A DNA stretch of 64,000 nucleotides from Hyaloscypha bicolor E. Lineage: Eukaryota; Ascomycota; Leotiomycetes; Helotiales; Hyaloscyphaceae. Positions 47,736 to 58,441 of this stretch are shown in pieces. Made by a program: the position numbers and the translations under genes. Within the stretch, counting starts at the first letter, position 1; each line of letters begins with the position of its first letter. The stretch spans positions 1,054,001-1,118,000 of the forward strand of contig NW_020194693.1 of assembly GCF_002865645.1 (NCBI RefSeq), read 5' to 3'. The notes under the pieces are model-generated. The model did no database searches. It was not told where the DNA came from and was given only the letters and a program-made list of their open reading frames with translations.

Positions 47736-49725
47736 ATGGCCGACTCCGTGACTCCTCTCGTCGATGCCGCCTATGTGTTGACCATCCTGTCCTGCCTGAT
47801 CATTCTCGCTCGAACGTTGTTCCGCCGTCTCAAGCATGAAGCCTTCAAACCCGATGACTACTTGATGTTGGCTTCCACCGCCATCTATGCGGCATATACG
47901 GGAACGTTTATTGTTGCTGTCAGTCTTGCCAAGGCAGACGATGCGTCCAGCGATCTGTCATCTGGCATATGAGCTGATACAAAGCAGGCATATCACGGCA
48001 CCAACATTAGCCAAACGAATCTACAGGACTGGAAGGATGACCAAATTGCATACGGCATCGGCTCTTTGGACCATGTCCCCAAACCTATCTGCTGACATTC
48101 GTCCAGTGGTCCTCGGGTCGCAGTCCCTCCTTCTCAGTCGCATCTTTTACGTGTCATACCTATGGACGTTGAAAGGGTGCCTGGTAACCTCTTGTCTGTT
48201 CATTTTTCTCGCTGCCCCGCTAAATACATCTGATAGCTGATCTACTGCTACCTGCGCCTGCCCCTACGAACGAAAGAGGTTCTCACAATCAAGATAGCTG
48301 CCGGCGGCCTCGCGGCGAGTTGGATTGCTTGCATGATATCGTTCTTCACGGAATGTATACCGGTCCAGTTATATTGGCAGATACAAATTGACCCTCCAGA
48401 ATGCACTGTAAGGAGATTCTGCAGAGAGATACTGTTGGCGGAACGCCCATTTTATCATCAATTATACTGATTATGTACAGAGAGCGGTGCGCAAAACGAT
48501 TCCCTGTCAGCTGCTTTTGCTGATCCTTTGCAGATTGCTGCAGTAATTGCTACGGAAGCAGTAAGAGTTCAGATCCTCGAACAGCAGACCTTGAGATTAA
48601 CTCAATTACCAGACGAACATCTTGACCGATCTGATTTTGATGGCAATACCTCTACCGATTCTTCTGCGACCGGTTCCCCCACGCCAGTACGTCAATCGCA
48701 TTCCTTATTCATGTAGATACATATCAGACGGAGGCTGATTGGTGATTTCACAGGGAACTGGTACCACTCTGTGCATTATACTTTGGCGGCATTCTCGTAC
48801 TGGGCTCTCTTCCTGCCAATTAAACCTTCGGCTTACTTGAAGACAGGTCATCATTGCCTCATTTGTACGAGTGGCATCTGTGCTCACAAACTTGCTCGGT
48901 CAGCATGAATTGATATGGGGTCAGGTGAGATAAGTCCTTCAACATATTGCATTGCACTTTGCTGATTTCTTCGTGCAGATTGAATGTCTCCTTGCAGTAA
49001 GTCGAACATCTGTACATGTTCCATTGGATTCGCCCCGATATTGAACTGATGATATTCGCAGACCGTCGTTGTCAATGCCCCTGTTCTTCACGGAATTTAT
49101 CGCCACGGCTGCAATCACATTCGAACATGGAAATTTGGGAGAGTCCATTGTGCACAGGACTACGAGCTTGCAGTACAAGAACCGGCAAGGGTGAGGAATT
49201 CTATTCCTCAACGAAGCGAAGAACAGCACTTGACTGCCATTGAGGAAGAACATGGAGGCCATCCTCGGGGTGGAGAACGAGCTGAATACCCCCAAACTGA
49301 AGAAGAGCAGCCACCACCACAAGGAGTAGAGCACAAGCCAACTAGGATGAGCGCCACCCGCGCCTCTCTTCGGAACTCTGTAAGTGTCTCCACTGCAGCT
49401 TTTCCTTCTTGTAAGCTCCTGGTCATCTGACTCTTCAAAACAGATCTCTGCTGCTGCTGCAACTGTGAAACGACTCTCCGATCAAGTACGAAGCAGTTTC
49501 GATATCGGAGGCATCGAAATGAGACGAGAGCTTGTGCAAGAAATAAAACATGAGCCCCCAGCACCAGCAGGGCCTGTGGAGGACGATCCCTCCGGATTCG
49601 ATATTTACACCGGTCCACCACCGCTTCAGCTAGCTCATGTTAGCACCCAGGCCTTCGGAGGAGAAGGGCCACGACCCAAACACCTTCGCCCTCCGAGATT
49701 CACCGCACTCAGACGGAAGAAATGA
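47736..49725 (+). CDS. rhodopsin-domain (Pth11/SAT20-like) integral membrane protein
   Basis: Supported exons are 47736-47918, 47988-48074, 48124-48183, 48237-48407, 48754-48796, 48847-48924, 48979-48996 (18 bases, IECLLA), 49062-49379 and 49444-49725. The segment between 48481 and 48753 is unresolved. The fold is the fungal seven-helix rhodopsin domain: YVLTILSCLIILARTLFRRL, KPDDYLMLASTAIYAAY, SRIFYVSYLWTLKGCLLIYC, GGLAASWIACMISFF..CIPVQLYW, VPLCALYFGGIL-VIIASFVRV and VVVNAPVLHGIY. A long acidic, Pro-rich cytoplasmic tail follows (HLTAIEEEHGGHPRGGE and GFDIYTGPPPLQ), ending at TGA 49723-49725. Such proteins are candidate surface sensors; the ligand is unknown. An exon reading QIAAVIATEAVRVQILEQQ at 48528 may belong here. 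Confidence 0.78.
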
Positions 49726-50014
49726 GTTCCTTTGGTTGCTTTCCTATGTGTTTTTGGGGAGCTTTCGTTTGGCAGGGTCTCAAATTGGATGTTGCTGGTG
49801 TTGCAGCAGCTATCTGGAAGCAGAAAACCACTGGACTGCTTAAAGAGGCATGATTAAAAGAAGGAGGCTGTCAGACTGACTCAGTACGCAACTTCCCAGG
49901 AAGCAAATTGACGACAGAATAATAGAATTAGTAGAACCCATGCCTGATGTCTCAACCGGCGTGTATTGTTAATATTTAGACTCGGGAAATTTAAAACCGC
50001 ACGCTGTCGGCTAA
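49726..50014. other. short intergenic stretch
   Basis: 3' flank of the receptor gene up to the MITE at 50015. Nothing else is seen. Confidence 0.5.
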
Positions 50015-50640
50015 GGCCCTGTTTCGCACGGACGCACGTCTTTCGATTGCTAGCATCCGCCAATAACCAAATACTAGCGTTCAATACTCAGTATTCAAAG
50101 CTGGTATTCATATAATTTAGAGGTGTTTCGCAAAATGCAAATACTCAATAACTATCGCAATTACGGAAGTTTCAGAATAATCTCCGGTGATCTTAAATCT
50201 CAAGGCTTACTTTTCTTTAGTAATTACTCCCTATAATTATAGGGTATTATAGCCTAATAATTATTTCTCTCCTAAGGCAAAAGTAATTAATTAATTAATT
50301 ACTTTACTATAGCTTTCCTATTAAGAAAGAATTCACAACAAAAATTATACGAGAAGCGCGATATTTATATAATAATTAAAATATTATACCTTAAGAAGCG
50401 CTATAAAGGTAGTTGGAAAAGACAAAAGCCAGTATCCAAATACTCAGTTTTTTCAGAACCACCTACCATAGGTGGTTCTGAAAAAACTGCGATTTGTATG
50501 GGAGCAAATACTGGTAATCGAATACCAGTGTTTGGTTGCTAGTATACAAAAATTTACGAAACACTAAAATTCCTAATAATCGAAAGCTAGTGTTCGATTG
50601 CTGACCAAATGCTAGCATTCAAAAGTTGCGAAACAGGGCC
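50015..50640. mobile_element. PIF/Harbinger-type MITE (626 bp)
   Basis: Ends read GGCCCTGTTTCGCA inward on both sides, flanked by TAA at 50012-50014 and 50641-50643. The 3 bp TAA duplication and GGCCCTGTTT-type end are characteristic of PIF/Harbinger elements. The interior is AT-rich with repeated AATACT/GCTAGTATTC motifs in both orientations and no coding frame. Confidence 0.85.
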
Positions 50641-50740
50641 TAAGCATCAACCTGGTCATGAAACCGCTAAAGCTTCACATTCTTATTTTTCGTCTGCAAG
50701 CCTCGTATCATCCAAATCCGCTATCTACCAACTTTCCATC

Positions 50741-51605
50741 ATGAAATACATACTAACCGATACGTCCGGCTTCATCGGCACCGAAATCCTCACTCACTGC
50801 CTCTCAAATCCCCTGATCACATCCCTGCTCATCCTTTCTCGACGGCCCCTCCCAGACATTGCATCCCTTGCTCCCATCATCAAAGTCATTGTCCGAGAAA
50901 ATTTCCTCGAATATCCTGAATCCCTGAAATCAGAACTCACTGGTGTGAAAGCTGTTCTTTGGTATGTAAGAATCCTTCCTCCCGATTTCTGGGACAGTGG
51001 GGCGAGAGTGGGGTAGGGATTCTCGGGAACGAAGTTGATGGGCATGAAAAGGGCATTGGGAGGTTCCAATTCAAATCCGATACCAAAGGGGAAATGCGAC
51101 GAAGTGGAGGTCCAGTATCCTTTAGCATTGGCGAAAGCGTTGATCGAAGCGAGTAAAAGTCCGGCGGAGCATGTGTGTCATGTAGTGAAAATCAGGTTTC
51201 TACTTATTACCGGGGCATTGTCTGTTCGTGACCAGACCAAAAATCTTTGGATTTTGGAAGAGGGAAGGAAGGCGAGGGTTTGTTCCCTTCTTTTTGGGAC
51301 AATGGGGGGCTTGGAAGGGTGTTGACGCTATGCAGGGACTTGCAGAGACGAAATTGTTAAAGTTGGCGGAGGAGAATGGGAATTTTGAGGCGGTGGTTGT
51401 CAAGTGTGGGTATGTTCTTAAGAAAGAGAGTTCTGTGCCGGAGGTACTGGTGGAGGCAAGTAGGAATGTGATTCGGGTGGATGAGTTGGCTGCTGCGATG
51501 GTTGAGCTTGCTGTGATGGGGAGTAGGAGTCAGACAATTGGGAATGCGGAACTGAGGAGTATGGGGAAGAAGCTGCTGAAGGAACGAAAGGAGAAAGATA
51601 AGTGA
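50741..51605 (+). CDS. NAD(P)-binding Rossmann-fold protein (NmrA/atypical SDR type)
   Basis: Exons 50741-50961, 51052-51277 and 51336-51605 give 238 residues. The N-terminus MKYILTDTSGFIGTEIL is a Rossmann beta-alpha-beta with a TSGFIG glycine loop, followed by LLILSRRPLP (beta2 with Arg for NADPH phosphate). Downstream are VKAVLW-ALGG, VRDQTKNLWILEEGRKAR-GLAETKLLKLAEE and a C-terminal RVDELAAAMVELAV helix. The second intron (51278-51335) is preferred over a 40 bp alternative because it uses a GTTGAC branch and CAG and restores the conserved KARGLAE junction. The substrate is unknown. The start codon lies 100 bp from a MITE end. Confidence 0.85.
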
Positions 51606-53085
51606 TGTATTGAATGAACACTCTCGTGTTTAAATTAAAGATCATAGAGTTAAGTCTACCTCAAACTCCAGGAACAATATTGAAGGCCGAGGTCGATAGA
51701 GAACGCCTTGAAATGGAAACCCGAAAAGGAACGACGAAGGTCTTCCTACAAACTTCCGAACTCGTCCACAATCCACAGACAAAACTGTTCCCACTCTTTA
51801 TTCCATTCCCTGATTCTCTTCGCGCGAATACCGGTTCCGTTGACACCAGCAGAGATGTCATCTAGCCATGTTTGTGTATCTTGATTCTCGAAATTGGACC
51901 ATTTCACACTGTTCTGAGCAAGTGAACCCTGGATCTCGAGTTAGTTTCATTCACAAAACTCTCCGGCTTTTACTTACCAGTCCTGCCAGCCCCAGGTTTT
52001 CCCAACCTTGAATCGCCTGCCAAAAATCATGCGTCATGCCGGAAGTATCATGTCCCATCAAAGCAGGGTCATCATTCGACAAACTTGCCGGGACGCCTCT
52101 TGCCAACAATGCCGGCAACGGATGGGACATGATCGAGGCTGTGTATCTCAATACCTCATTCGAGATGGGACAGCTCTCGATGAGGATCTTTTTCTCTTTC
52201 ACCATGTCAATTAGGAGCGGGTGTTTGTACAGCGAGAAGCCGTGCCCGATTCTTCTTGAGCCGAACAGGATCGCGTCGAAAAGATTTTGATCCGTGCTGT
52301 TGCCGTCTCCGACACATTCTCCAGCGTGGAAGAAGAATGGGATATTGACTCCTTCTTTGGCACATTCGTCTTGAAACCACATGAGCTCGGGCGTCAGGTC
52401 GCGCAGAGTCCGGCCATCATCTTCAGGCCCGACGAGATCGTAGCCTGAGATGAGGTGAGGGTAGCTCTTCTTTGCTTGGATGCAAAATTTCATATCTATG
52501 AAGCGATCAGTCCTCGTTCTCACCAGATGTTTGGACAACAAACCTTCGATGATAGTCTTGGTGTTGAAGCTCCGCAATGTATCCCAAATCAACCTAACTC
52601 CCCAAAAGCCCTTGCCCTCTTCACTTTTTACGAAAGTGTTAATCTCCTCATCTATGACCCTCACCAAATCCAGTCTCCTCTCCGTGTGTTCATGCTCCCC
52701 CTCCAGCCGAAAATTGCGATTCATACCCCGCATCTCAACCCACTTCACCCCATCCTCTTTCACTGTCTGTAAAAACCTCCTAATGAATCCCCTCGTAATG
52801 GGCTCGTAAAACTCAATCGGCGCAATGGTTTGGAACGCGCCCTGCAGTTTCCTCCAGATGTCGTCCACGCCCAGATGGTGAGCCACGTTATCCTCCTGCG
52901 TGATCGTACACCTGCTCTTCAACCACTGGACAAACCCCTCCCTGCCCCCGTTCGGAAAACGCTCACTTGCACTCTTCAAGCTTACCCAAGTCTCACTCAC
53001 GTAGCCTTTCTTCCAAATCGAACTCCCATCCGCATTCCCGTTCTTCTGGAACAGGATTCGCACATCGGCCTTTGCTCTCACATCC

Positions 53086-53218
53086 TGTCAAGGCCTGAAG
53101 GGGCTGTGGGGATAATATGGGTGTTTATTTGTATAAATCGTAAGGAATCATATGTGCCCTAAAGGCGGGGAAGAAGCTATATATATATCTATATGTGGCC
53201 TGTGCGTAGCACGTGACA
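53086..53218 (-). repeat. 3' LTR of the gag-only element (133 bp)
   Basis: Direct repeat of 54272-54404, bounded by TG and CA. Confidence 0.9.
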
Positions 53219-53514
53219 TGCCCCCTCAAAAGGAAGGAAACGTCCCCGTTGAGCCTAGCCCACGCCGTCCAAATGGGCCATTTTCCCCTTAATATAAGCT
53301 AGGAAAGAGGAACGAATAGAGCTCGTTGTGAGAAGTGAGCTTATTAGAAGAAGGGAGCTCGTAAAAAGAGCGAGAGTGAGAGGAAGGGAGGAGCTCTTTA
53401 TAAGAGTAGGAGTGGAGGGGCTCGTCGTGAGAGCAGGAGTAGAGGGTTGTTCTTTATCTACTTCGTCTTTATCGGCGGAGGTAGAGGGGCTCGTTACGAG
53501 AGCAGGAGAAGAGG

Positions 53515-53583
53515 CTTGTTCTTTGTCTTCATCTTCTTCGTCTTCGTCTCCTTCGTCTTCGTCTTCGTCTTCTTCGTCTTTAT
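53515..53583. repeat. TCTTCG trinucleotide-like microsatellite
   Basis: Imperfect run of CTTCGTCTTCGTCTTCGTCT inside the LTR element, downstream of gag. Confidence 0.7.
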
Positions 53584-53656
53584 CGGCGGAAGTAGAGGGG
53601 AAAGGAGGAGTCGGTGTATTTCGTAAGACTATCTGGTGAAGGGCTTGAGTGATTTG

Positions 53657-54058
53657 TTACATTTGAGTATTATTAAAGCCATCGAATCGTGGAGGGGTTT
53701 TAAATCGTGAAATAAGAGCAGCGCAAAGCTTAGAGACAGGAACACACGAGAGGAGATAACGTTCCAGGGGTGTAAGCTCTATGGAATACCAGAAGAGAGC
53801 TATACCACGAAGGCAGAGAGGGAAAGCCGTACGAATATCGTCGTGCTGAGTCTCTGCAAGGTGCAAGAGCATGTCCGTAAATGCGTAAATGTCCGAAAAA
53901 ATCACTATCTTTCCCGTTATATCTATACCTTGCGGATCGAAATATCCGATATCTGTCGCTCGCAGGCGAGAAGAAGGAGGGCTTACAGGAGTATTTGTGG
54001 AAGGGTTTGCAGGAGGGGTAGGGGCTATTCTGGAGGGTGGCGTGAATATGGGTCGAGG
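53657..54058 (-). CDS. gag-like capsid protein frame of the LTR element
   Basis: The minus-strand frame is open for about 133 codons without an ATG start. After a Pro/Thr-rich leader it reads RATDIGYFDPQ, then FSDIYAFTDMLLHLAET and AFPLCLRGIALFWYSIELTP, then RYLLSCVPVSKLCAALISRF. This is the retrotransposon gag region seen in fungal Ty3/gypsy-like elements. It ends shortly after RFKTPPRFDGF, with no zinc knuckle visible. Confidence 0.75.
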   Translation of the reverse strand, partial: PRPIFTPPSRIAPTPPANPSTNTPVSPPSSRLRATDIGYFDPQGIDITGKIVIFSDIYAFTDMLLHLAETQHDDIRTAFPLCLRGIALFWYSIELTPLERYLLSCVPVSKLCAALISRFKTPPRFDGFNNTQM

Positions 54059-54069
54059 ACTTAATTAAG

Positions 54070-54262
54070 AGCTCGCAAGGTATTAATATGGAGGTCGAGA
54101 TCTTGTAGGTAGGGTATCGATTTGGAGGTCGATTACGGATACGGAGTACTAAGGTATTAATATGGAGGTCGAATCTCAGGAGTAGGGGGGGGGTATTAAT
54201 CTGGAGGTCGATAAATCGGAGGATACTAAGGTATTAATATGGAGGTCGAAAATCTTAGGGCA
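54070..54262. repeat. short tandem motif AGGTATTAATATGGAGGTCG
   Basis: The motif, with small changes, occurs about five times between the gag frame and the 5' LTR. Confidence 0.7.
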
Positions 54263-54271
54263 TTACTATTA

Positions 54272-54404
54272 TGTCAAGGCCTAAAAGGGCTGTGGGGATA
54301 ATATGGGTATATATTTATATAAATCGTAAGGAATCATATATGCCCTAAAGGCAGGGAAGAAGCTATATATATATCTGTATGTGGCCTGTGCGTAGCACGT
54401 GACA
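54272..54404 (-). repeat. 5' LTR of the gag-only element (133 bp)
   Basis: Same length as the 53086-53218 copy. Six of about eight differences are G in that copy and A here (plus strand). Confidence 0.9.
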
Positions 54405-55183
54405 CATCCTTACTCACCAACCCCCCTCCCAGTAAACAAATACAAACCCCCTCCGTCTCAATAGCAGTCTCAATAACCCACTCCAAATCCACCATGGCCC
54501 CAAGATGACAATGAAGCAGCGCGCCTTTTGGCATCTTTTGGCAGATTTTCCACAATGAGGTCTTCTCCATGTGGGATTTAGCGAGGTTGAAAATCATGCC
54601 CGGGAAGAGCTCTTGCTTCTCAAGCTCTGAGTTCTGGGCCGTCGACCAGAAAGCTTCGAGCTCACGGGCACGAAGTTCTCCGGCCAGAAGGCAGGCCTTT
54701 TGGGCGATGGGGGAGAGGTTTTGGCGGAATTCATGGTCTGTGGTGCATGTGTTAGCGGACGAATGGATAGTTTTTGAGTAGGGGGGAGGGGGGAGGTGGT
54801 ACCACTGCGTTGTGATTTTTCTTTTGCGATGAGGGCTTCGCGGTTTTTGAAGAAACTTTTGACGGAAGCGCTTTTACGGTCTGGGATTGAGATTTCGAAA
54901 GCCCGTTCTTCATAGGGCGCTTCAGGGGAATGGAGATGCCCGATGGAAGCACTTTTCCGTTCCGGAGTTGCATCGCCATTCATGTCGAAGTAAATTGGAT
55001 CCAACAGAAGTAATGAAAATAGGTTCGAGAAATGAGGGGAAACAAGTTGACCAAATATACCGACGCTTATTAAAGGAGGGAACTTTATGTGTTTGTTTTG
55101 AGGTATGTGAGGTGCCGGCGGTAAACCGCAGAATATGAGTCAGTCCGACAAAAGTGGGGCGAGCCCTGATTTAGGCCCCCATA

Positions 55184-55619
55184 CGGAGATCGCGACATAA
55201 TGTATGGGGAATACAGGGCCTCGGTGCTCTACAGGGTACGAATTTAGGGCAAGAGTTTACTCTAGGACCCTATAACTCCAGGCCGTGTTCCCTAAATCGA
55301 CGTCAAGAGGCACTATAAAATATTCGCAAGGGATAAGTAAATTTTCTAGGGTTATAGCGCTATTAGTAGAACAACTATACCGCTGGGACGTTGAACGAGT
55401 AATTATTATAGGCCTCCTTAGCGATAACTCCCTTGTAAGTACAGGGGAGAATCCCTAAAAGGGCATAACAGCCCCTGTCGAAGGCGTATAGGCTACTTTT
55501 AGGGGAAGGGCCTAAAAATATAGGGCCTTATAGCGAGTTTGCTACCTTCATCTGTACGCTAGAGGGTCTAAAAGTCTCATAATGCCCTGTATTCCCGATA
55601 CTTTATTCCGCGACCTCCG
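55184..55619. mobile_element. MITE copy B (436 bp), same family as 42094-42535
   Basis: TA at 55182-55183 and 55620-55621. Ends read CGGAGRTCGCGRMATAAWG followed by a GGGAATACAGGGC block on both strands, parallel to the CGNAGATTG..GGGATTACAGGGC ends of copy A. The interiors also correspond in opposite orientation (TCCCCTGTACTTACA). There is no coding sequence. Confidence 0.8.
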
Positions 55620-55621
55620 TA

Positions 55622-56288
55622 TAGGCCCGCTTTTCGAGCTCTTCCGTGTTTCCCGGTCCCTACGGAGATATCTTAGGAATCCGCTGGTCTATCTCGCATC
55701 GGTGTATTATTCTCGCCTAGAGGAGAGTATCGGTAGTCGATACTGCTTCGAAATTCGTCGTTGTGCCTTGGGTTCATGCGTTTTTTTTACTAGAGAAGAG
55801 CATTCTCCAAAATCGTAGGAACTCCATTGTCGACTTTTATGAAGACAGGATATCGTTCAGTGATTCAGTGGAAAGCGGCCAGAAAATGGAGTGTGGAATA
55901 AATGGCCTGGGACCGACTGGCGATCGTGTATAGCCTAATAGGGATACACCATTCCCGCTCTAAAAAACGGGGGCTCGCTTAGCCGAACTTATTTGAAGCC
56001 TCCAAACTTTGAAACCTTTCCATATACATACAGCTAAACCTAATAAAACGACTAGCTTTATTATTATGATTATTTGTTCCTTTCTGATAGATAGTATAAC
56101 TTATATCGCTAGTTGTTGATGTGTCTGTAGTGAAGTTTGGCAACTACCAATGATGCCCTTCCAATTCGACTGCGGGGAGAGAAGTGGGTTCCAAATACTC
56201 AGCCACTGATATAGATTAGTGACCATGAGAATATGTCATGGAGAATATACTCGATAAAATTGTTCCTACTCTCTACGCTAACAGAGTA
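55622..56288. other. intergenic, no gene recognised
   Basis: Contains a CTAAAAAACGGGGGCTCGC-like segment near 55960 that resembles sequence near 30760. No coding region is supported. Confidence 0.4.
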
Positions 56289-57460
56289 TCAGACCCGGAA
56301 GATTAACATTAAACTGACCACACAAATACTCGCCTCACCAAACAGGCTCAAGACGGAGCTCCAACCAATAGAAACCAACAGGTACATGATTACGCTCAAG
56401 ACGACACAAATCAAACTGATTCCAGCAAGCATCCAAGACCAAAACCACGCCGATCTTGATAATTTTGCATGAAAGATAGTGGGCCAGAGCAATGTCACTA
56501 TGCTCAAAACCTGCAGCACATTACTGGACAGCAATTGGTAGAAATTCGCATCTACATGCGATCCAGGGCCGACCGGAGTGGAACAAAAACAAAAGTACGC
56601 TGGTATAGATGCAAGGAAGAAAAAGTTGAACAGCATGAAGTTCAGAGAAGGCAAATGTGCTGGATAGGCATCCACCGCATGGGGCGGTACCTGTGGACTG
56701 ACGTCCCTGCGAAAGTCAGCCGAATCTACAATAATGGACCATGAGAGACCTACCAAAACTCAGAAGTTAGTGTATTCATCAGCTTTTCCGTCATCTCTTC
56801 GCCCAATTCCCTGTATGAATCTTCATAATATTCATTCAGTGCTTCCAACTTCTCCTTCAAAACCTGCATAGCAGGAAACTCTAAATCTTGTGCCTCTTTG
56901 GCTAGCTTGATATAATCGCGGAACACCTTGGCCTCTCGAATGACCGCCTTCAGACGCAGATGGGTCTCGTGTAGTCTGTGAGCGACGGTAACAAGATACT
57001 CTCTGCGCGTCGCCGGCCGCTGCTCGATGAGAAGTCCTTGACTCTCTTCAAATGCTCGATCCGGGTGTTGTGTCGCAAACCCGTTGATTGCTTTCTGCTC
57101 CACGAGCTTAGAGATCCGTTTGAAGAGTAACCGAGTATAAAAGGTCCTCGCAGATGAATTCAGAACCACCGAGTTCAGCTGGCGCTCCGAGAAACCTTCG
57201 ACATATTTTCGTAAGGCGAAGAGGGGCTGGCTGTGGTAAAGCTCGGGACTCCGAAGCCACTCGTCTAGGACTTGCAATTCAACTGGTGGTAGTCCTTTCC
57301 ACATACGCTGGAAATGATAGTCTATGTTTTCAAGACGATGTAAGGCGCTGAGCTCATCAGTGATTGTGTCCGCCGCCCACAGGTCAAATCGAAGCAGGCA
57401 CAGTACAATTCTACGGATATTCGACTGATTGGCCATGGGGTTCTGACAGACCGTCAGCAT
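56289..57460 (-). CDS. hypothetical membrane protein with helical N-terminal domain
   Basis: Exons 57460-56754 and 56706-56289 encode 374 residues. The first 235 residues are soluble, highly helical and charged (DTITDELSALHRLENIDYHF, LHETHLRLKAVIREAKVF, LKEKLEALNEYYEDSYREL). The second exon adds four hydrophobic segments: FMLFNFFFLASIPAYFCF, NVLQVLSIVTLLWPTIF, WFWSWMLAGISLICVVLSVI and VLSLFGEASICVVSLMLIF. The intron (GTAGGT..GCTGAC..CGCAG) joins EFW to DVSPQ in phase. I do not recognise the family. A Met at 57436 is an alternative start. Further 5' exons are possible because the sequence upstream is also partly open. Confidence 0.7.
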
Positions 57461-58061
57461 ACTCGCTAAATGAAGATGTGCATCAACACCTGCCTAAATT
57501 CCTTCCTTGCAGGAGATGGAAATGATATGCTTGAGGAAGAATGGGAAACCAAGAGAGTTGCAATCAGTATTGCGGCTTGAGATCCACGCCGACTTCGGCA
57601 AAGATTTAAACCGGAGGCCCCAAAGGGTGCATTCATTCACAAGACCGGAGGCCGAGCGCCTAGTGCAAGGCAGAGAGCGAGGCAAATGATCCCCGACTTC
57701 CTTTTTTGGCCAACTGCATGCGGCTGAGCAGGCTGCAGCCTCGAGCCGAAAAAGCAAGTAACCATCACCCACATCTTACCAACGCTATGAGCACCTCGAC
57801 CGCCCGATACGAATGTTCACTTGCAAAGCGGGGCAATCGAGTTCGGGTTGAAATTTGGCAGTAACCGGAAGACCTGCACTGAGAACCAGCTGACTTACCT
57901 GTACCTTCTAAAAATCTAATTTGTGGAGAAAGTAAAGAATAGGGGTGGGGGTTTGAAAACAGCTGGGCTAGATCTATAAATAGCGCCAATAAGCGAGTTA
58001 AGCTCTGCCAGTTTGCAAAGTAGATATAGCAAAAAGGTATTATCTTAGAGGTAGTGACTTA
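57461..58061. other. intergenic, weak antisense frame only
   Basis: A 92-codon minus frame (57494-57772) could be an upstream exon of the membrane-protein gene but lacks recognisable features. Confidence 0.35.
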
Positions 58062-58217
58062 CGAGCCTGTTGACAAAAGTCCGTGGTTTTAGGGCATTTC
58101 GCTAAGAAACAAATCCTGTAAGTACTCGTGGTACTCCCCCCCCCTAAATAAATGTAATAGTGGGTCCCCGCAAAACCACAAACTTTTCTGGTGTCTGTTA
58201 CGAGGGTAGCAGGCCCG
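58062..58217. mobile_element. short MITE (156 bp), family with 61059-61320
   Basis: TTA flanks at 58059-58061 and 58218-58220. The left end CGAGCCTGTTGACAAAAGTC runs into TTTAGGGCATTTCGCTAAGA, which matches the better-preserved element at 61059-61320. The right end, GGCCCG, is diverged. Confidence 0.6.
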
Positions 58218-58441
58218 TTAGCGAGAAATCTCAAGGGCTTAAGCGATATTAATTATAGGCAGCGTTCGAGCATTAAACGGCAACCGAGATCAAGATTATT
58301 TCTAAATTATCATAGTACCCAAACGCTAAAATGAACCCGCAAAACTGCTACTAAATCAAGCAAGAAAGAACTCGAAGATGTCTAGCCTCCTGCGAATCTT
58401 GTTCTCACACCACTCTAATCTCTCCACCATCCACGACCTGC

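Larger units (their letters stand above)
53086..54404 (-). mobile_element. non-autonomous LTR retrotransposon carrying only gag (TR-GAG-like), 1319 bp
   Basis: Two 133 bp direct repeats start TGTCAAGGCC and end CACGTGACA. The element is flanked by a 5 bp duplication, CATCC, at 53081-53085 and 54405-54409. A gag frame lies on the minus strand. On that strand GAGGGGGCA, a purine tract, abuts the downstream LTR, consistent with minus orientation. No protease, reverse transcriptase or integrase is present. The two LTRs differ at about eight sites, mostly G/A. Confidence 0.9.
51746..54983 (-). pseudogene. adenosine deaminase-related growth factor (ADGF/CECR1-like) gene, interrupted by an LTR element
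   Basis: Coding segments are 54983-54803, 54737-54410, 53085-51978 and 51928-51746, summing to 1800 bases (599 residues) when the 53086-54404 insertion and one duplication are excluded. Adenosine-deaminase motifs are complete: the zinc ligands in HCHLGAMVD, WVEMRGMNRNF, FFFHAGE (catalytic Glu), RIGHGF and SLSNDDPALMG. The N-terminal ADGF extension (RQNLSPIAQKACLLAGELRARE) is present, but no clear signal peptide. The family deaminates adenosine or 2'-deoxyadenosine. The insertion falls in exon 2 between GLVSK and DVRAKADVRILF, truncating the product after the N-terminal third, before most catalytic residues. Confidence 0.88.

Noticed and set aside
57494..57772. 92-codon minus-strand frame upstream of the membrane-protein gene
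   Set aside because: No start context, domain or convincing splice to the downstream gene.
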